A stretch of DNA of 64,000 bases from Buddleja alternifolia (taxonomy: Eukaryota > Streptophyta > Magnoliopsida > Lamiales > Scrophulariaceae), in assembly GCA_019426215.1 (NCBI GenBank), contig CM033401.1, positions 16,807,134-16,871,133 on the forward strand. Reading direction: 5' to 3'. This document shows positions 11,601 to 23,646 of this stretch, piece after piece. The notes beneath the pieces were generated by a model. The model did not search any database. It was not told the origin of the DNA and was given only the letters and a program-made list of their open reading frames with translations. The position numbers and the translations under genes were made by a program. Position 1 is the first letter of the stretch; each line of letters starts with the position of its first letter.

Positions 11601-13961
11601 GTTCATATTAAAGTTTTAATTTTGATTCCAAAGACCACCCTGTTCTTTACTGACTCTTCAATTCCCTGAATCCAATTGTAAAATTGCAGATAAGTCTAGA
11701 ACTACTCAAATTTGGATACTGATAATAGTGATTATTTTCCATAGTTTTCAGTGTTCGAGGCAGTTCACCTAAACATTTCTAATTTTATATTCAATGTAGC
11801 ATTTTAGCAGACGAACCAATGATGTGCTTTTATGGTATGACACTGTAAACAAATACTTGTAGATGAGTACTAACTCCATTATAGAGTTAGTCTAGTTGGG
11901 CTTGTTTTCTATTACTTTCCGTTTTCCAGAGTCCTGATTCTCTCAGTTTGCTTTTGTTGAATTTCACCTTTGTTTCTTCAAAATGTTGAGTGTCATTATT
12001 GTTATTTCAGTCTATTTTTCAAATTTCGGGTGTTAGCTGAGCTTATAGGTTCTATTTAACATTTTATATTATGTTTGAAAGCTTATAAGCTCCTAAAATA
12101 AGTCGGGAACCACCACTTTATTCTAAAGAGCTTATAAGCTCTACTCATCTCAACTATAAAATGACTAAGATATCTTTACTGGTTATTCAATATTACGATC
12201 TGACCTCCATTTTTACATTAAATATGTTATATATAGGTTAAATATGTAATATATATTATACCTGTGGTAATATTTATTAAACTTGTACATAAGAAAATAT
12301 ATTATGAATTACTGTGTTAATCTTGTCAGCATTGATTTTTTTTAATTAACTCAAAACTACTAGGTATCGATGCGTATATACAATGTATGTGTACACTATA
12401 AGAATTAATATACAATGTTTATAATGATTATATTAGTGTCGGTATGATTACCTTAATATAAATGTAACTACATACTAACCTTAATATACTTCTACTAAAG
12501 GGATATACTATTTATTTTGATATAACAATCAGGTATAAATTAATTAAACTATTCAATAAAATTACATTTAGTACGTTAACATTTGAAAATCCATATATAC
12601 GTTCAGTATTTATGAATTATGAATTTCATATTTGATACATTATTAACCATAAGATGTTGTTTGGGTCATTTACCAGCTAAAAGACCTTATTAGCATTTTT
12701 TTATTAAACGCCAAAACATCCTCTAAGTTCTTAGAGCTTAATTTATTTAAACACTTGTGATTATACTTGTATTGATATACTTCATTGTATCTTATTCAAC
12801 ATAATCTATGCACCTGGTGGCACAAAGATTAATTCTATAGTTGTTTATGTATGTTCATTCTTACAGTTTTATGGTATATATTCTTATTTTGCCAAAACAG
12901 TTGCCTTTTTATTCATGTTAAATGTTTTACTTTATGCATGATTAAATTTATTTCTGACTGTGTTCCCCTCACTGGCATGCATGTTCGCGTATTTTTGACT
13001 TATATTACGGTTTACATGTATACTTTTAGATCATAATCATGATTAAATCAGCACTTGCCTTAGAGCATTCAGATACGTCGTGAACAATATTTCCTCCTCC
13101 AAAATGAATCAAAATTTATGTTTACCGTTCAATAAGCTTTTAAATACAAGATAATTCTCATTTTGTGAAATCTTGTGGCATCTTAAGGTACAGAAATGAA
13201 GAAAAACATTCATGAGTTGTTTCTAGTAATCAAACATGCCCACAAGCTAAAATTCTTTTAACCCTGAGGTTTGTTTATCTCAACCCATTGGTGCATGTAA
13301 AAGCATCAATCACGCCTCCTCCCTTACTTTCTTTCAATATCTTTTGTTTCTGGAATATTTCGTGTGTAATGGCTCTCTATTCCCTCTCACTATCTTTCCC
13401 CTTTTCCATTATCACCGCCATGAAATTCATACCTGACCTGTTTTTTAAATGTTTTCTTTTGCTTTAAGTGCAAAACACGATACTAAACTAAGAATTAGGA
13501 ATGCTCTTTTGCCAATAATTTTCAGTGGATACTACATAATTGCACATTTTAATTAGTTGTGAGATGCCATTGATGGTTATGCATATGTGTCAGAAATTGA
13601 GCGCATTAGATATGAAGGAATTAGAAAGTGAAAAGTCTCAATTAGAAGATATTTACATCTATTATGTATGTACTTAGTTACTCGAGTAATGCAAATTGAT
13701 AATTACTGTATTGAGTGGCAGCATCTGGGAAATCACATTGACACACAACCCAACGTGAAAATGTTCCATAAATGAGCTTGTGCTAGAAAGTGTCGTTTCT
13801 CTTGACAATCTAATCTTGCACTTATAAAATTGGCCTCACATTTGTTCTATGATGTATATATTTTTTTTCTGCAGAACCCAGGCTTCGATTTCTCGCAGGC
13901 GCAGTTCAGTGGGAATTGCCCAGACCCAAGAACATTTATGGGTGGTATCAATTCTACTTGA
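8621..13961 (+). CDS. NUDCD2: NudC domain-containing protein 2 homolog (CS/p23-like co-chaperone), five exons, one-base lesion in exon 3
   Basis: Exons are 8621-8669, 8757-8905, 9023-9070, 9791-9933 and 13875-13961, all with GT/AG junctions. The N-terminus MAEKLAPEKSHTFIHNGQKV leads into a CS (p23-like) beta-sandwich domain: DWDQTLEEVNMYITLP, RIDSKHVELGIKGNPPYLN, then MHITLQKRDKGQTWSS. The conserved tail includes GQGQLDPYATDLEQKRLML and ends DPRTFMGGINST. With the expected phase the protein would be about 158 residues, the usual length for this family of small cytosolic Hsp90-linked co-chaperones. Exon phases join correctly except in exon 3: 48 nt leave phase 0, while exon 4 needs phase 1. 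Within exon 3, CTTCCCTGTC reads out of frame after HDLTS; one further C would give the family's PVKT-type sequence and the right phase. It may be a true null allele, a pseudogene or a homopolymer sequencing error. The ATG is supported by the conserved N-terminus. Confidence 0.93.
9934..13874 (+). other. Intron 4 of the NUDCD2-like gene (3.9 kb)
   Basis: An unusually large AT-rich intron compared with introns 1-3 (87, 117 and 720 bp). It starts G|GTTTGTC and ends TTTCTGCAG. A segment around 12,080-12,740 carries AGCTTATAAGCT words and a faint inverted partner near 12,735, suggesting a decayed MITE. No exon-like or protein-coding sequence was recognised; the open frames at 10663-10911 and 12851-13036 look random. 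Confidence 0.8.
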
Positions 13962-15237
13962 AAGAATATATATACTGCATGCTTTCATTTTATGTAATCT
14001 GGAACATCTTTACTCTTGGGCTCTTTGCAGTTGTAAGTGTGCATGGACTCGTTGAAGTGAAATCCTGCTGTTGCAGTGCCTATGTTGTGCCCTAATTGTT
14101 TTAAATTCGCTATGTATAATCGAAATATTAGATGTTCCAGCACTTTAACCTTGACAGTATACTTTGCCAAAGTAAAATTTTCAAATTATGTGGCAATAAA
14201 TTCTGGGTAGAGAGGTTCTTGGTTTATTGTTAAAGAAGTGCAGTTTTGCATTTTGATTTGCTTTGTTGGATAGACACTGTGTTCTGAGATTCAAAGCTTG
14301 ATCAGTCCAGTGGAGTTGAATAAACCCGTTGATCCCTCAACTCCTTGAAGTCCGAAGAACAGATTGGGTGGCTTTCTGGAGGTTCATGCCTTGTTCAGAT
14401 TTGTGTGCCTTAGTTGCTTTTTCAGCTCTACTATCTTAGACCCTGTTTACCTTTGCGGTTGACAAGAATTGTGTGTTAGACGATAAACATGCTTTTGACG
14501 ATTGTTTGGGGGGTAAATTATGTATTACCCCGTGTTAGTCTAAAAAGTAAAAACCTTAAATCACTCATGTTAAAAAGCAAATCACACCCTCTGTTTTATA
14601 AAACTTTGTAGGAAACCCCCTCTCCCGTTAAGAAACTAATGGAGAGTACGTCTCATGCACGGGTTGTGCGATTTGGAATGCTTTTGGTGGTCTTTTCACA
14701 GTAAAATGATAGAGAAACTGATAAGTGCACCACTGTTTAAGTTGTGCATCTGGAAAAAATTTTGTCACTTTGTTTGAGCCCTTTTTTAGCTTAAAAAAAA
14801 AAAAATTCCCTTAAATCAAATTATATTACTATAATATCAAAAAGGGATAATGTCATTTATAGTCCCCAAAATTTCACGTTTGTCTCACTTACTTCTCTAA
14901 AATCAAATTTATTACATTACCGTCTCTAAAGTTATTAGTTTGTCTAAATTTAGTTATTCTCGGTGATTTTTGACCAGAATTGTTTGTTTCTAGTTTCACT
15001 TTGGTCCCCCAACTATCAACTTTGTATCACTTTGGATTCTAAACTAAAAAATGTAGGAAAAATTCTGTTTTCGACAATTTTACAATCTACTTTATTTTAA
15101 TTATTATTACTTAACTAATATAAATTAATATATACTTATAGATAACTTATAGATAATGTCTAATAAAAGGGTAAAAAATTAATATATATGAGTAATTAAT
15201 TCTTAAATTAAAGAATAAAAAAAATACTTTATTTTAA
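13962..15237. other. 3' UTR of the NUDCD2-like gene, then repeat relics
   Basis: AATAAA words at about 14195 and 14320 are candidate poly(A) signals. From about 14,510 to 15,070 the sequence resembles dispersed repeat relics (GGGGGGTAAATTATG...; GGATAATGTCATTTATAGTCC) that I cannot assign to a family. 15,075-15,237 is AT-rich, with no gene. Confidence 0.45.
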
Positions 15238-16408
15238 TCTAAATGGATTCTTAGAAGAGGACATCTATCTGGAACAACTAAAAGGATTTGTATCCGAGAC
15301 CGATATCCATGAAGTATGTAAACTTGAGAAGTTCATATACGGTCTCAAGCAAACATCTAAAAGTTGGAATCTTTGTTTTGATGAAGTAGTAAAGGGGTAT
15401 AGTTTCATCAATAACGAAGATGAGCCTTGTGTCTACAAAAAGACTAGTGGGAGCAAGATCTCGTTTTTAGTACTATATGTGGATGACATTCTACTTATAG
15501 GAAATGACGTGGGAATGCTCACCACTGTCAAGAAATGGCTTTCGAGTACGTTTTTCATGAAAGACTTGGGAGAAGCGACATATATTCTAGGAATTCATAT
15601 CTATAGAGATAGAACGAATAGAATGATAGGTCTCTCCCAAGCCTTTTACATAGAAAAGGTCCTAAAGAGATTTATGTAAATTTATGAGTTCTCAAAGCGA
15701 GGAAGATAGAAAGGAGATGAGTAATGTACCCTACGCTTCTGCAATTGGTAGCATGATGTATACAATGTTGTGTACAAGATTTGACATTGCCTATGCTGTA
15801 AGCGTGGTGAGTCGATTTCAGGCAAACCCGGGAAAGGAATATTGGATAGCTGTGAAGAATATCCTAAAGCATCTCAAAAGAACTATGGATATGATTCTCA
15901 TCTATGGAGGTGGTGATCTGAAGATGGAGGGTTACACTGATTCAGACTTTCAGTCTGACGTTGATGACCGAAAATCCACTTCAGGGTTTGTTTCACGCTT
16001 AATGGTGGGGCGGTGTCTTGGAAAAGTTCCAAGCAAAGCACAACCGCTGATTCCACCACTGAAGCAGAATATGTGGCAGCCTCAGAGGCAGTCAAAGAAG
16101 CTGTTTGGATGAGAAAGTTTCTTGGAGAACTTGATGTAGTTCCTAGTGCACAACTCTTGTTGCCACTCTATTGTGATAACAATGGAGCAATAGCGCAAGC
16201 CAAGGAACCAAGGTCTCATAACAAGTCTAAACACATTGAGATAAGATTTCACATCATTAGAGAGATCGCTAGCAGAGGAGAGATAGTAGCGCAGAAAATA
16301 ACCTCAGCTGACAATGTAGCTGACCCGTTCACCAAACCACTACCTCAGGCCGTTTTGGACCGACACCTGGAAAGGATGGGTATAAGATACCACAATGAGT
16401 GGCATTGA
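15238..16408 (+). pseudogene. Ty1/copia pol relic: reverse transcriptase and RNase H (copia 1)
   Basis: It begins inside the RT with LNGFLEEDIYL and continues through the catalytic YVDDILLIGN (near 15,475) and KDLGEATYILGI to a stop at 15677-15679. About 25 codons appear to be missing before the segment that resumes at about 15,684 with SEEDRKEMSNVPYASAIGS. The RNase H part follows (YTDSDFQSDVDDRKSTSGF, ADSTTEAEYVAASEA, LYCDNNGAIA, KHIEIRFHIIRE) and ends YHNEWH at 16408. A one-base deletion near 15,990 shifts the frame. Gag, protease and integrase are absent, so the element is truncated at its 5' side. The 3' LTR follows after a polypurine-like GCAAGTGGAAAAT. Confidence 0.9.
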
Positions 16409-17698
16409 GTGCAAGTGGAAAATTGTTAGGATTATGCCCTCAGATGCCATAGAGGATAGAATGATAGGGCATCTTTCTTGTAATAAACTTATTTATTATT
16501 TATAATAAAAGGCATTATTTAGTTTTCACTTAAATCTTATCTGAATCTATAAGTAGTGTAAAACGTTTTGTCCTTGTTTTCAATATAATCCCTCTACTTC
16601 CTCTGGGATAGGAAGATTGACACTAGAGAGATTGATTTTAATTATTTAAACTTGTTCGCAAGTAATGTGGAGTCTTTAATGGACAAATAAAGACTTAGAA
16701 CACTTGTACAATCTTAGCTCTAACATGGGAGTGCCAGTCGAACACTATGTGATGGTGAGAGCTCAAGACTGTAGGCACATCAGTGGGACTGATATGCTCG
16801 AACACGACTAACATCAATTCTGTCACATGGGTTTTTACTCTGTGACTGTCAATGACAGAACTGCTTATGCGTAATAGGTATACGTGAACCTTTGACCTGA
16901 AGTATCAAGCTGAAGATGCACTTGTGACGTCACGTATTTCACTAGAGTAGTTAGACCCAATTCAAGTGGTAGTCTTAGCTGATATCTAATATGGGATTTG
17001 TTCTCTCTTTAGTGAATGAGAAAGTACCCTATGTGATTATGATAAATAGAGATCAAAGACTTAGGCCAAAGCAAAAGAGACGATTGTGTGAGGCACTAAA
17101 TCGATCTCAATGATCTCGTATTATTATAATTAATACATATGATCAAGTCCAGTGAGTTTGACATAACCATGACTCTCACTTGGGGCACGTGAACAAAGTG
17201 TTTATACTTATACGGTATTTACGATTGGAAGGTTGTGGAATGATCCTATAATTCGATTTCGTTTGGGCTACGAAGTGGGCCACGTGACTGGCTAGGTGTT
17301 ACCCACTTTCTTTGGATTTCTTTCATTGCCAAACGAAACGAACCTAAAGAGTCGCGTTAAAGGATTGATAAAGAAAAATGAAAAGAATTTTCTATTTTTA
17401 CTTGGGAGATTTAATTTATTGGATAAATTCAATAATTAATTAATTACTCATTGGATGAAATAATTAATTATAAAGACATGATTAATTATTAATTAATTTC
17501 TTATGGAAATAAATTAATGAATTAATTTCTTATGGAAATAAATTAATGAATTAATTTATCTAATTAATTTGGTTATTTAATTAATTAATTTATATATTGG
17601 ATATAATAAATTATTAATTAAATAGATAATTAATTAAAACAAGAGGGAATCCCGGGCCTAGAATGGGCGTCCATTTGGATGCCTACTAGGGTAAGTTG

Positions 17699-20600
17699 TG
17701 TTAGGTTAATGTCCTTAAATGCCACTAGAGGATTAGTAAATGATTGGACATTACCAATTTGTAATTGTTTTTAATCAATCAATAAAAGGCTATTAGTTGT
17801 TTACTTCTATATTGACATTTATATATTGTAATCATCTATAAGTCCATGAACACAAGAGCTAACTCTCTAAGGCACTAGAGGAGTTTGATACTTATGTACT
17901 AAAATAGTCTGCAAGTCAAAGATTTTCAATTGGGCATGGGAAATCATGAAGACTTGTATGATATGAGTTTTAACGAGAAAGGTGCCCGTCAATCATTAGG
18001 AAGTAGTGAAGAACTCATTTCATAGGTGCACTGATAGAGATAGTGGTACTCAGACATGACTTGCATCGACTCTGTCACATGAGTTTTTTCTCTTTGACAG
18101 TCAATGACATAATTGATTAATTGTAATAGGTGTGTCTAAACTTTAGACTTGAGGAATCGAGTTGAAGATATACCTGTGACATTAGGTTCGTCATTAGAGT
18201 AGTTAGGCCCAATTCACCCGTTGGTGGGGTCAATCTCGAATGGCAACCTAATGGGCAAGTAGTAGTCTTAACTGATATCCAAGATGAGAGACATTCCCTC
18301 GAATGTGAACGAGGAATTATACTATGCATTTATAAGTAAGTTAGAACTTAAAGTCTTTGGCCAAAGCATTCAATGATCTGAACTTATAATAAATATAGCA
18401 TAGTGTCAAGTTAGTGAGTTCGACCAAAACCATGACTCTCACTTAACCGGGATAAGGAAACGAAGAGTTTATTTTCACACGGTATTTACAATGGAAAGGT
18501 GAAAATGGTATATTTATTTCATCTTATTTGGGTTAAAATATGGACCACTTGACTGGCTAGGTGAAACTCATATTCAATGGAATCCTCCTGACACGAAAAA
18601 TCCTTACGTGTATAAAACAGCAAGTGGACTGGTCGTGTGTAGTAATAGAATGAATATTAAGTCCGGAATGTCAAACCCACAGAGACTCGTATTTTAAATT
18701 AACAAGTTTAAAGCAATTGAATTAAATTAAAAGATTTTTGATTAATTGACAGTAGAAAGGTAAAAACTAAGACTTAACAATTTGATTGAGATTCTTATAT
18801 GAGAAAGCAACTAAGGCACATGCTTCAACCTTTATTATTTGTAAATATATATGAGTGATTCTTCTAATTATTAGACTATTATTGCTTTGGTGGAAAAAAT
18901 CTTAAATAATTATTACCCGATCTCTCGGCTGTAATAATCCTATGATTACGTGACGGTTCTCTAAATATATCTATCCGAGAATCAAATCAATAACCATGCA
19001 TTCAAGTTCTAGAATTTCCCCGAATTAATTCGGCTAACAGCACTCGGAAATCTATACCTATCTCTAGGAGCAATTCCTCATGTTTTTCGGATGATGTGTT
19101 AATTCCTTTGAACCCTAATATATATTCTCTCAAATAATAAATTAGGCTAATTAGCAAACATATGTTGATCAAGCATACGATTGGAATAAAAGCATAAAAT
19201 TAACACACAAAACAATAATAGAATTAAAATGAACAATCACTTCATATATATAAACTCATAAAATTGGCATTCAAATGGCCTTAGTTTGATTAATTTAGTT
19301 CATAATTATAATTGGAAAAACAATTAAAAACATAGAATTATTCATAGACAAATATTCTGAAAATAAAAAGCTCCCTGTTAATAATTGATGAACTCGTGTT
19401 GAATCGTCGTTCTCTTCGTCTTGCTCGTTTCTTTGCTCCAATCTCCTCTCTAGCTGCCAATTTCGAACCTCTCCTTCTTGTTGTAAGAGAAAGTATCCTA
19501 TTTGAGTGTAGTGTTAGTGTGTTTTGTGTTGGGTCATTTTGACATGAAACAACACCCCTATTTATACTAGTATGCACTAGAGGATAACAACTAATATACA
19601 CTAAAAGAATACAAATGGGGTACACATAGCACATGCCTAAAGGAAGACAACTAATGTTTATCATGAACATAAGTAAAAACCCACACTACACATGCCCAAA
19701 AGTAGACAACTATCAGCATTATAAATGAAAGAGGCACACAACACATGCATTACAATCATTAAAGGAGGCAACTAATGGTCTTTAGGTGTCAAAAGTTTCT
19801 AAGATTCGTCCAGCTGCCCGTAGCATTTTTCCTTCTGCGCAGCAATAGTGTTTTCTTCATAACATTTTCCTCAGATCTTAGATTCAAGTGATTCAAGTTC
19901 TCACGTGAAGATAAGACATAGATCTACAACTTTGTAGAAGAACACGTTCTCCGATTCTGCGTCCAAAATACAGAATTATTGCATTTTCTTCCAGCTGATT
20001 TCTCTATTGTTATGATTTTTACCTTGAATTCATTTAAAACACAAATCAAAGCCACAAGTGGTAAAATTCATACATATTTGAACCTAAACCATGAAATTAT
20101 TGACCTCTCAAATGTGTAAAACTCACACTTAACACCTCCCATTGCCAAATATAGATGAACCTAAAAAGTCACGCTTAAAAAGGAAAAATTGATAGAAAAA
20201 TGGAATATTTCTTGTGATAATATTTTAAAGTATTGGATACTTAAAATTAATTATTTGAAGAAATAAGTTAATTCATTATAGTTTAATTAATATATTATTT
20301 CTTGGAAAAATAAAATTAATTAAACTTATCTATTATTTAATTAGATTGAATTAATTGATTAAATAGTAGATTAGACTAAGCTCAAATTGATGCACCAAGT
20401 GGCACACCAAAGCATGAAGGGGCAGCCACTAGGAGCATTTATGGGCTTAATTTGAGCCCAAAGTAATAACTTAAGTGATATAAATATATCACATTAGTTA
20501 ATACATAGGTCAGAAGTTATATTACACAATACCACAAGAAATAGAATTCCTCTCCCCTTCTCTCTCTAGACGTCGGTTCTCAAGCTAAGGAGGAGATTTT

Positions 20601-20868
20601 TCTCATCAATTATTTTCCTGCGAGACAATTTAGAGGCGGAACAATTGGACTGCTTGGATCATCAAATTTTCAGCTGGAGCAATTTCACGAAGAACTTGAA
20701 GAATTCAGGATCGTGAGAATATTCAACCACTTCGCTACAACGGGTAAAGTTTGTTTTACCCTATCGTACATACGTGTGATAAAACCCTGAGATTGATCCT
20801 GTTATGGGAAAATCCGAAAAAAATTTAAATTCTGTTTTCCGCTGCGTTTGGTTATTTTTTCCCTAACA
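17699..20868 (+). mobile_element. Solo LTR (copia-like) nested in the copia 1 LTR
   Basis: It begins TGTTAGGTTAATGTCC and ends TTCCCTAACA, with a perfect 5-bp target duplication AGTTG (17694-17698 and 20869-20873). It is related in sequence to the surrounding copia LTR (shared NGTGAGTTCGACC-, CATGACTCTCACTT- and TTGCCAAA-type blocks) but belongs to a distinct subfamily. Without its own nested insertion it is about 1.6 kb. There is no internal region, so it is a product of LTR-LTR recombination. Confidence 0.88.
18589..20134 (-). mobile_element. Solo LTR (Athila/Tat-like gypsy) nested in the solo copia LTR
   Basis: It begins TGACACG and ends CACTTAACA on the plus strand, with a perfect 5-bp target duplication CCTCC (18584-18588 and 20135-20139). 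It shares the blocks GGTCGTGTGTAGTAATAGAA, AAGTCCGGA and AGACATAGATCTACAACTTT with the gypsy LTRs at 39081 and 45130, so it belongs to a related family. Orientation is inferred from that similarity. The frame at 19338-19670 lies wholly inside it and is not a gene. Confidence 0.88.
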
Positions 20869-21358
20869 AGTTGGGCGTCCACTTGGATGTCCAACGAGGT
20901 CTCTTTTGTTTGTCTTGGTCAATAAGTCAAGTGGTTATAAAAGGACTCCTTGACCTAAAACAAGACGTACGAAATCATCTCTGTCCTAGAAAAGAAAAGA
21001 AGAAAAACTCCTCCCTCTCTCTGTTGCCTCTAGCCGTCGGCCTCCATAGCGAAAAAGTGGGAAATTTTCATCAATCAATCCGCGCGTGATACTTTAGAGA
21101 CAACGTGTGTTCGAATCAAACTTCAAGAAAAACTCAAGAAATTCAATAAGAGTAGATCACACAAGGATTGAAGGATAAGAGACTTCAACAATTCGAAACT
21201 TAGAGGAGGTATCGGATTCTCCAACCACTTCACTTCAACAGGTAAGTAATTGTTCATTTTGCGATTAATTGATTCATATATGCAAACATAGAATTCGCTT
21301 TGGGTTTAATTTTTAAAAGCTTCTGCTGCGTTTATTTGATTTTTTGCGAAACCCAACA

Positions 21359-22279
21359 AGTAATACCTAGCCAGTCTTGTGGCCCACATCGTATCCCAAT
21401 TGAGCACGAATGAATAGAATCATTCCAAACCTTTCACGCTGTGAAGACCGTACGAGTATAAACCCTTTATTCTTATATCTCAGTCAAGTGAGAGTCATGG
21501 TTTAGTCAAACTCACAGGACTTGACCATATGCTTAGTTCATAATGAATCAAGGTCACTGAGTATACTCTTATGTCCAACATGAACATCTTCATTGCTTTA
21601 GCCAAAGACTTTGACCTCACTCATTCATGACGGCATAGGATATTTTGCTCATTCACTTATGAGAGAATAAATTCTATTTTGCTAATCAGTTGAGACTGCT
21701 ACTTGCCCATCAAGCCGAACTTTGAGGTCGACCCCACCAACGGGTGAATTGGATCTAACTACTCTCATGACAGACTTGATGTCACAAGTTCATCTTCAAC
21801 GTGATTACTTAGGTCTAAGGTTCACGCGTACCTATCACAACTTATCAGTTCTGTCATTGACTGTCATAGAGTGAAAGTTTATGTGACAAAACTAATGCGA
21901 GCCGTGTTCAACTCATCAGTCCCACTGATGCGTCTATGACACAAGTTCCCACTAACATACTCATAATGTTCGACTGGCACTTCCCTGTCAAAACTTACGT
22001 CATACAAGTCTGTATCCAGTAATGATGTTCAGTTAATACTCTCTTTGACTTGCAAACTAATTTAGATATTAAGAATCAAACTCTTCTAGTGCCATTCTCC
22101 CTAACCCTTAGGGAGTAGAAGATTCTCCTTATTATCAAGGACTAAACGTTGTTTATAAAACCTTATAAATGCCAATAAGAAACAACATGAAGTGCCTTTC
22201 ATTAATATAAGATTGTTTAATTACGAATTAATGCCCTATAATTCTATCCTCTATGGCATTTGAGGGCATAACACTAACA
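21359..22279 (-). mobile_element. Truncated 3' LTR of copia A
   Basis: On the minus strand the LTR starts TGTTAGTGTTATGCCCTC at 22279, adjacent to the purine tract at 22280-22290, and is homologous to the copia B LTR. It stops abruptly at 21359, where it abuts the end of the copia 1 LTR in opposite orientation. The missing distal half was not found. Confidence 0.8.
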
Positions 22280-22290
22280 ATCTCCCACTT
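22280..22290 (-). promoter_or_regulatory. Polypurine tract of copia A
   Basis: AAGTGGGAGAT on the minus strand, immediately before the LTR start; this is the second-strand primer site of the element. Confidence 0.75.
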
Positions 22291-22299
22291 GCACTCAAT

Positions 22300-23646
22300 G
22301 CCATTTTCTATGGTATTGTATACCCACCTTCTCGAGATATCTTTCTAGCATCGCTTGTGCCAATGTCTTGGTTAATGAGTCAGCGACATTGTCAGCTAAG
22401 GCTATTTTCTGAACAGATATTTTCCCTCTGGCAACGATCTCTCTTACGATGTGATATCTTCTCTCTATGTGTTTGGACTTGTTGTGAGACCTTGGTTCCT
22501 TCGCCTACGCTATTGCTCTAGTGTTGTCACAATAAAGTGTCAACGAGAGCTCCACGCTAGGAACAACTTGAAGTTTTCTAAGAAACTTCCTTAGCTAAAC
22601 AGATTCCTTAGACGCCTCAGAGGCAATCACGTATTCAACCTCTGTGGTGGAATCTGCGGTTGTGCTTTGCTTGGAAATTTTCCAAGTCACCGCCCCACCG
22701 TTGAGGGTGAATATGAACTCCGAGGTGGATTTTCGGTCATCGACATCTGATTGGAAATCTGAGTCGGTGTAACCGTCCACTCTTAGGTCGCCACTCCCAT
22801 AGATGAGAATCATATCCTTAGTTCTCTTTAGATACTTTAGGATATTTTTCATAGCCATCCAATGTTCCTTACCCCGGTTTGCTTGAAATCGACTAACAAC
22901 ACTTACTGCGTAAGCAATGTCAGGTCTAGTACACAGCATAGCGTACATCAGGCCAGCCACTGCAGATGCATAGGGTACAATGCTCATCTTCCTCACTTTG
23001 AGGACACATAGTTTTTGAGAGATGTACCCCGTGTCTCATTGACAGGACCTTTAGGACCTTTTCTAAGTAAAGGGCTTGAGAGAGCCCTATCATTCTATTT
23101 GTTCGATCTCTATAGATTCGAATCCCTATAATGTAATGGAGAATGTACTCGAAAGCCACTTCTTAACAGTGGTGAGCATTCCTATATCATTTCCTATGAG
23201 CAATATGTCATCTACATATAGCACAAGGAACAATATCTTGCTCCCACTAACCTTCTTATAAACACATGGCTCATCTTCGTTTTTGATGAAGTCAAATCCT
23301 TTGACTGCCTCATCAAATCGTAGATTCCAGCTACGAGATGTTTGCTTGAGTCCATAAATGGATCTTCCAAGATTGCACACCTTATGGATACCATCCTCGG
23401 ATACAAAACCTTTGGGATGCTCCATATAGATATCTTCCTCTAGGAATCCATTTAGAAAAGTGGTTTTGACATCCATTTGCCATATCTCATAGTCAAGGTG
23501 AGCTACTATTGCAAGTAGAATTCTTATAGACTTGATCATAGCTACTGGCGAAAAGGTTTCTTGGTAGTCAATCCTTTCTTTTGACTATACCCTTTTGCCA
23601 CTAGCCTGGCTTTATAGGTGTCAACCTTGCCATCAATACCAATCTT
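22300..23646 (-). pseudogene. Copia A pol relic: RNase H and reverse transcriptase
   Basis: Read on the minus strand from 23646: IWQMDVKTTFLNGFLEEDIY, GRSIYGLKQTSRSWN, YVDDILLIGNDIGML, GIRIYRDRTNRMIGLSQAL, then VPYASAVAGLMYAMLCTRPD and the RNase H YTDSDFQSDVDDRKS and ADSTTEVEYV. Frameshifts fall near 23,130 and 22,990. The end of the RNase H (about 22,595-22,300) has further lesions. The relic is cut at 23646 by the 3' LTR of copia B. Confidence 0.88.

Larger units (their letters stand above)
16424..21358 (+). mobile_element. 3' LTR of copia 1, interrupted by a nested insertion
   Basis: It starts TGTTAGGATTATGCCCTCAG directly after the purine tract that follows the RNase H stop, and ends GAAACCCAACA at 21358. 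With the inserted 17699-20868 element and one target copy removed, the LTR is about 1,760 bp, close to the 1,776 bp of copia B's 3' LTR, to which it is clearly related. A 30-bp tandem duplication (ttcttatggaaataaattaa) lies at about 17,486-17,545. Confidence 0.85.

Noticed and set aside
12030..12760. A MITE in NUDCD2 intron 4
   Set aside because: AGCTTATAAGCT words and a weak inverted partner are present, but no clear TIR pair or TSD could be fixed.
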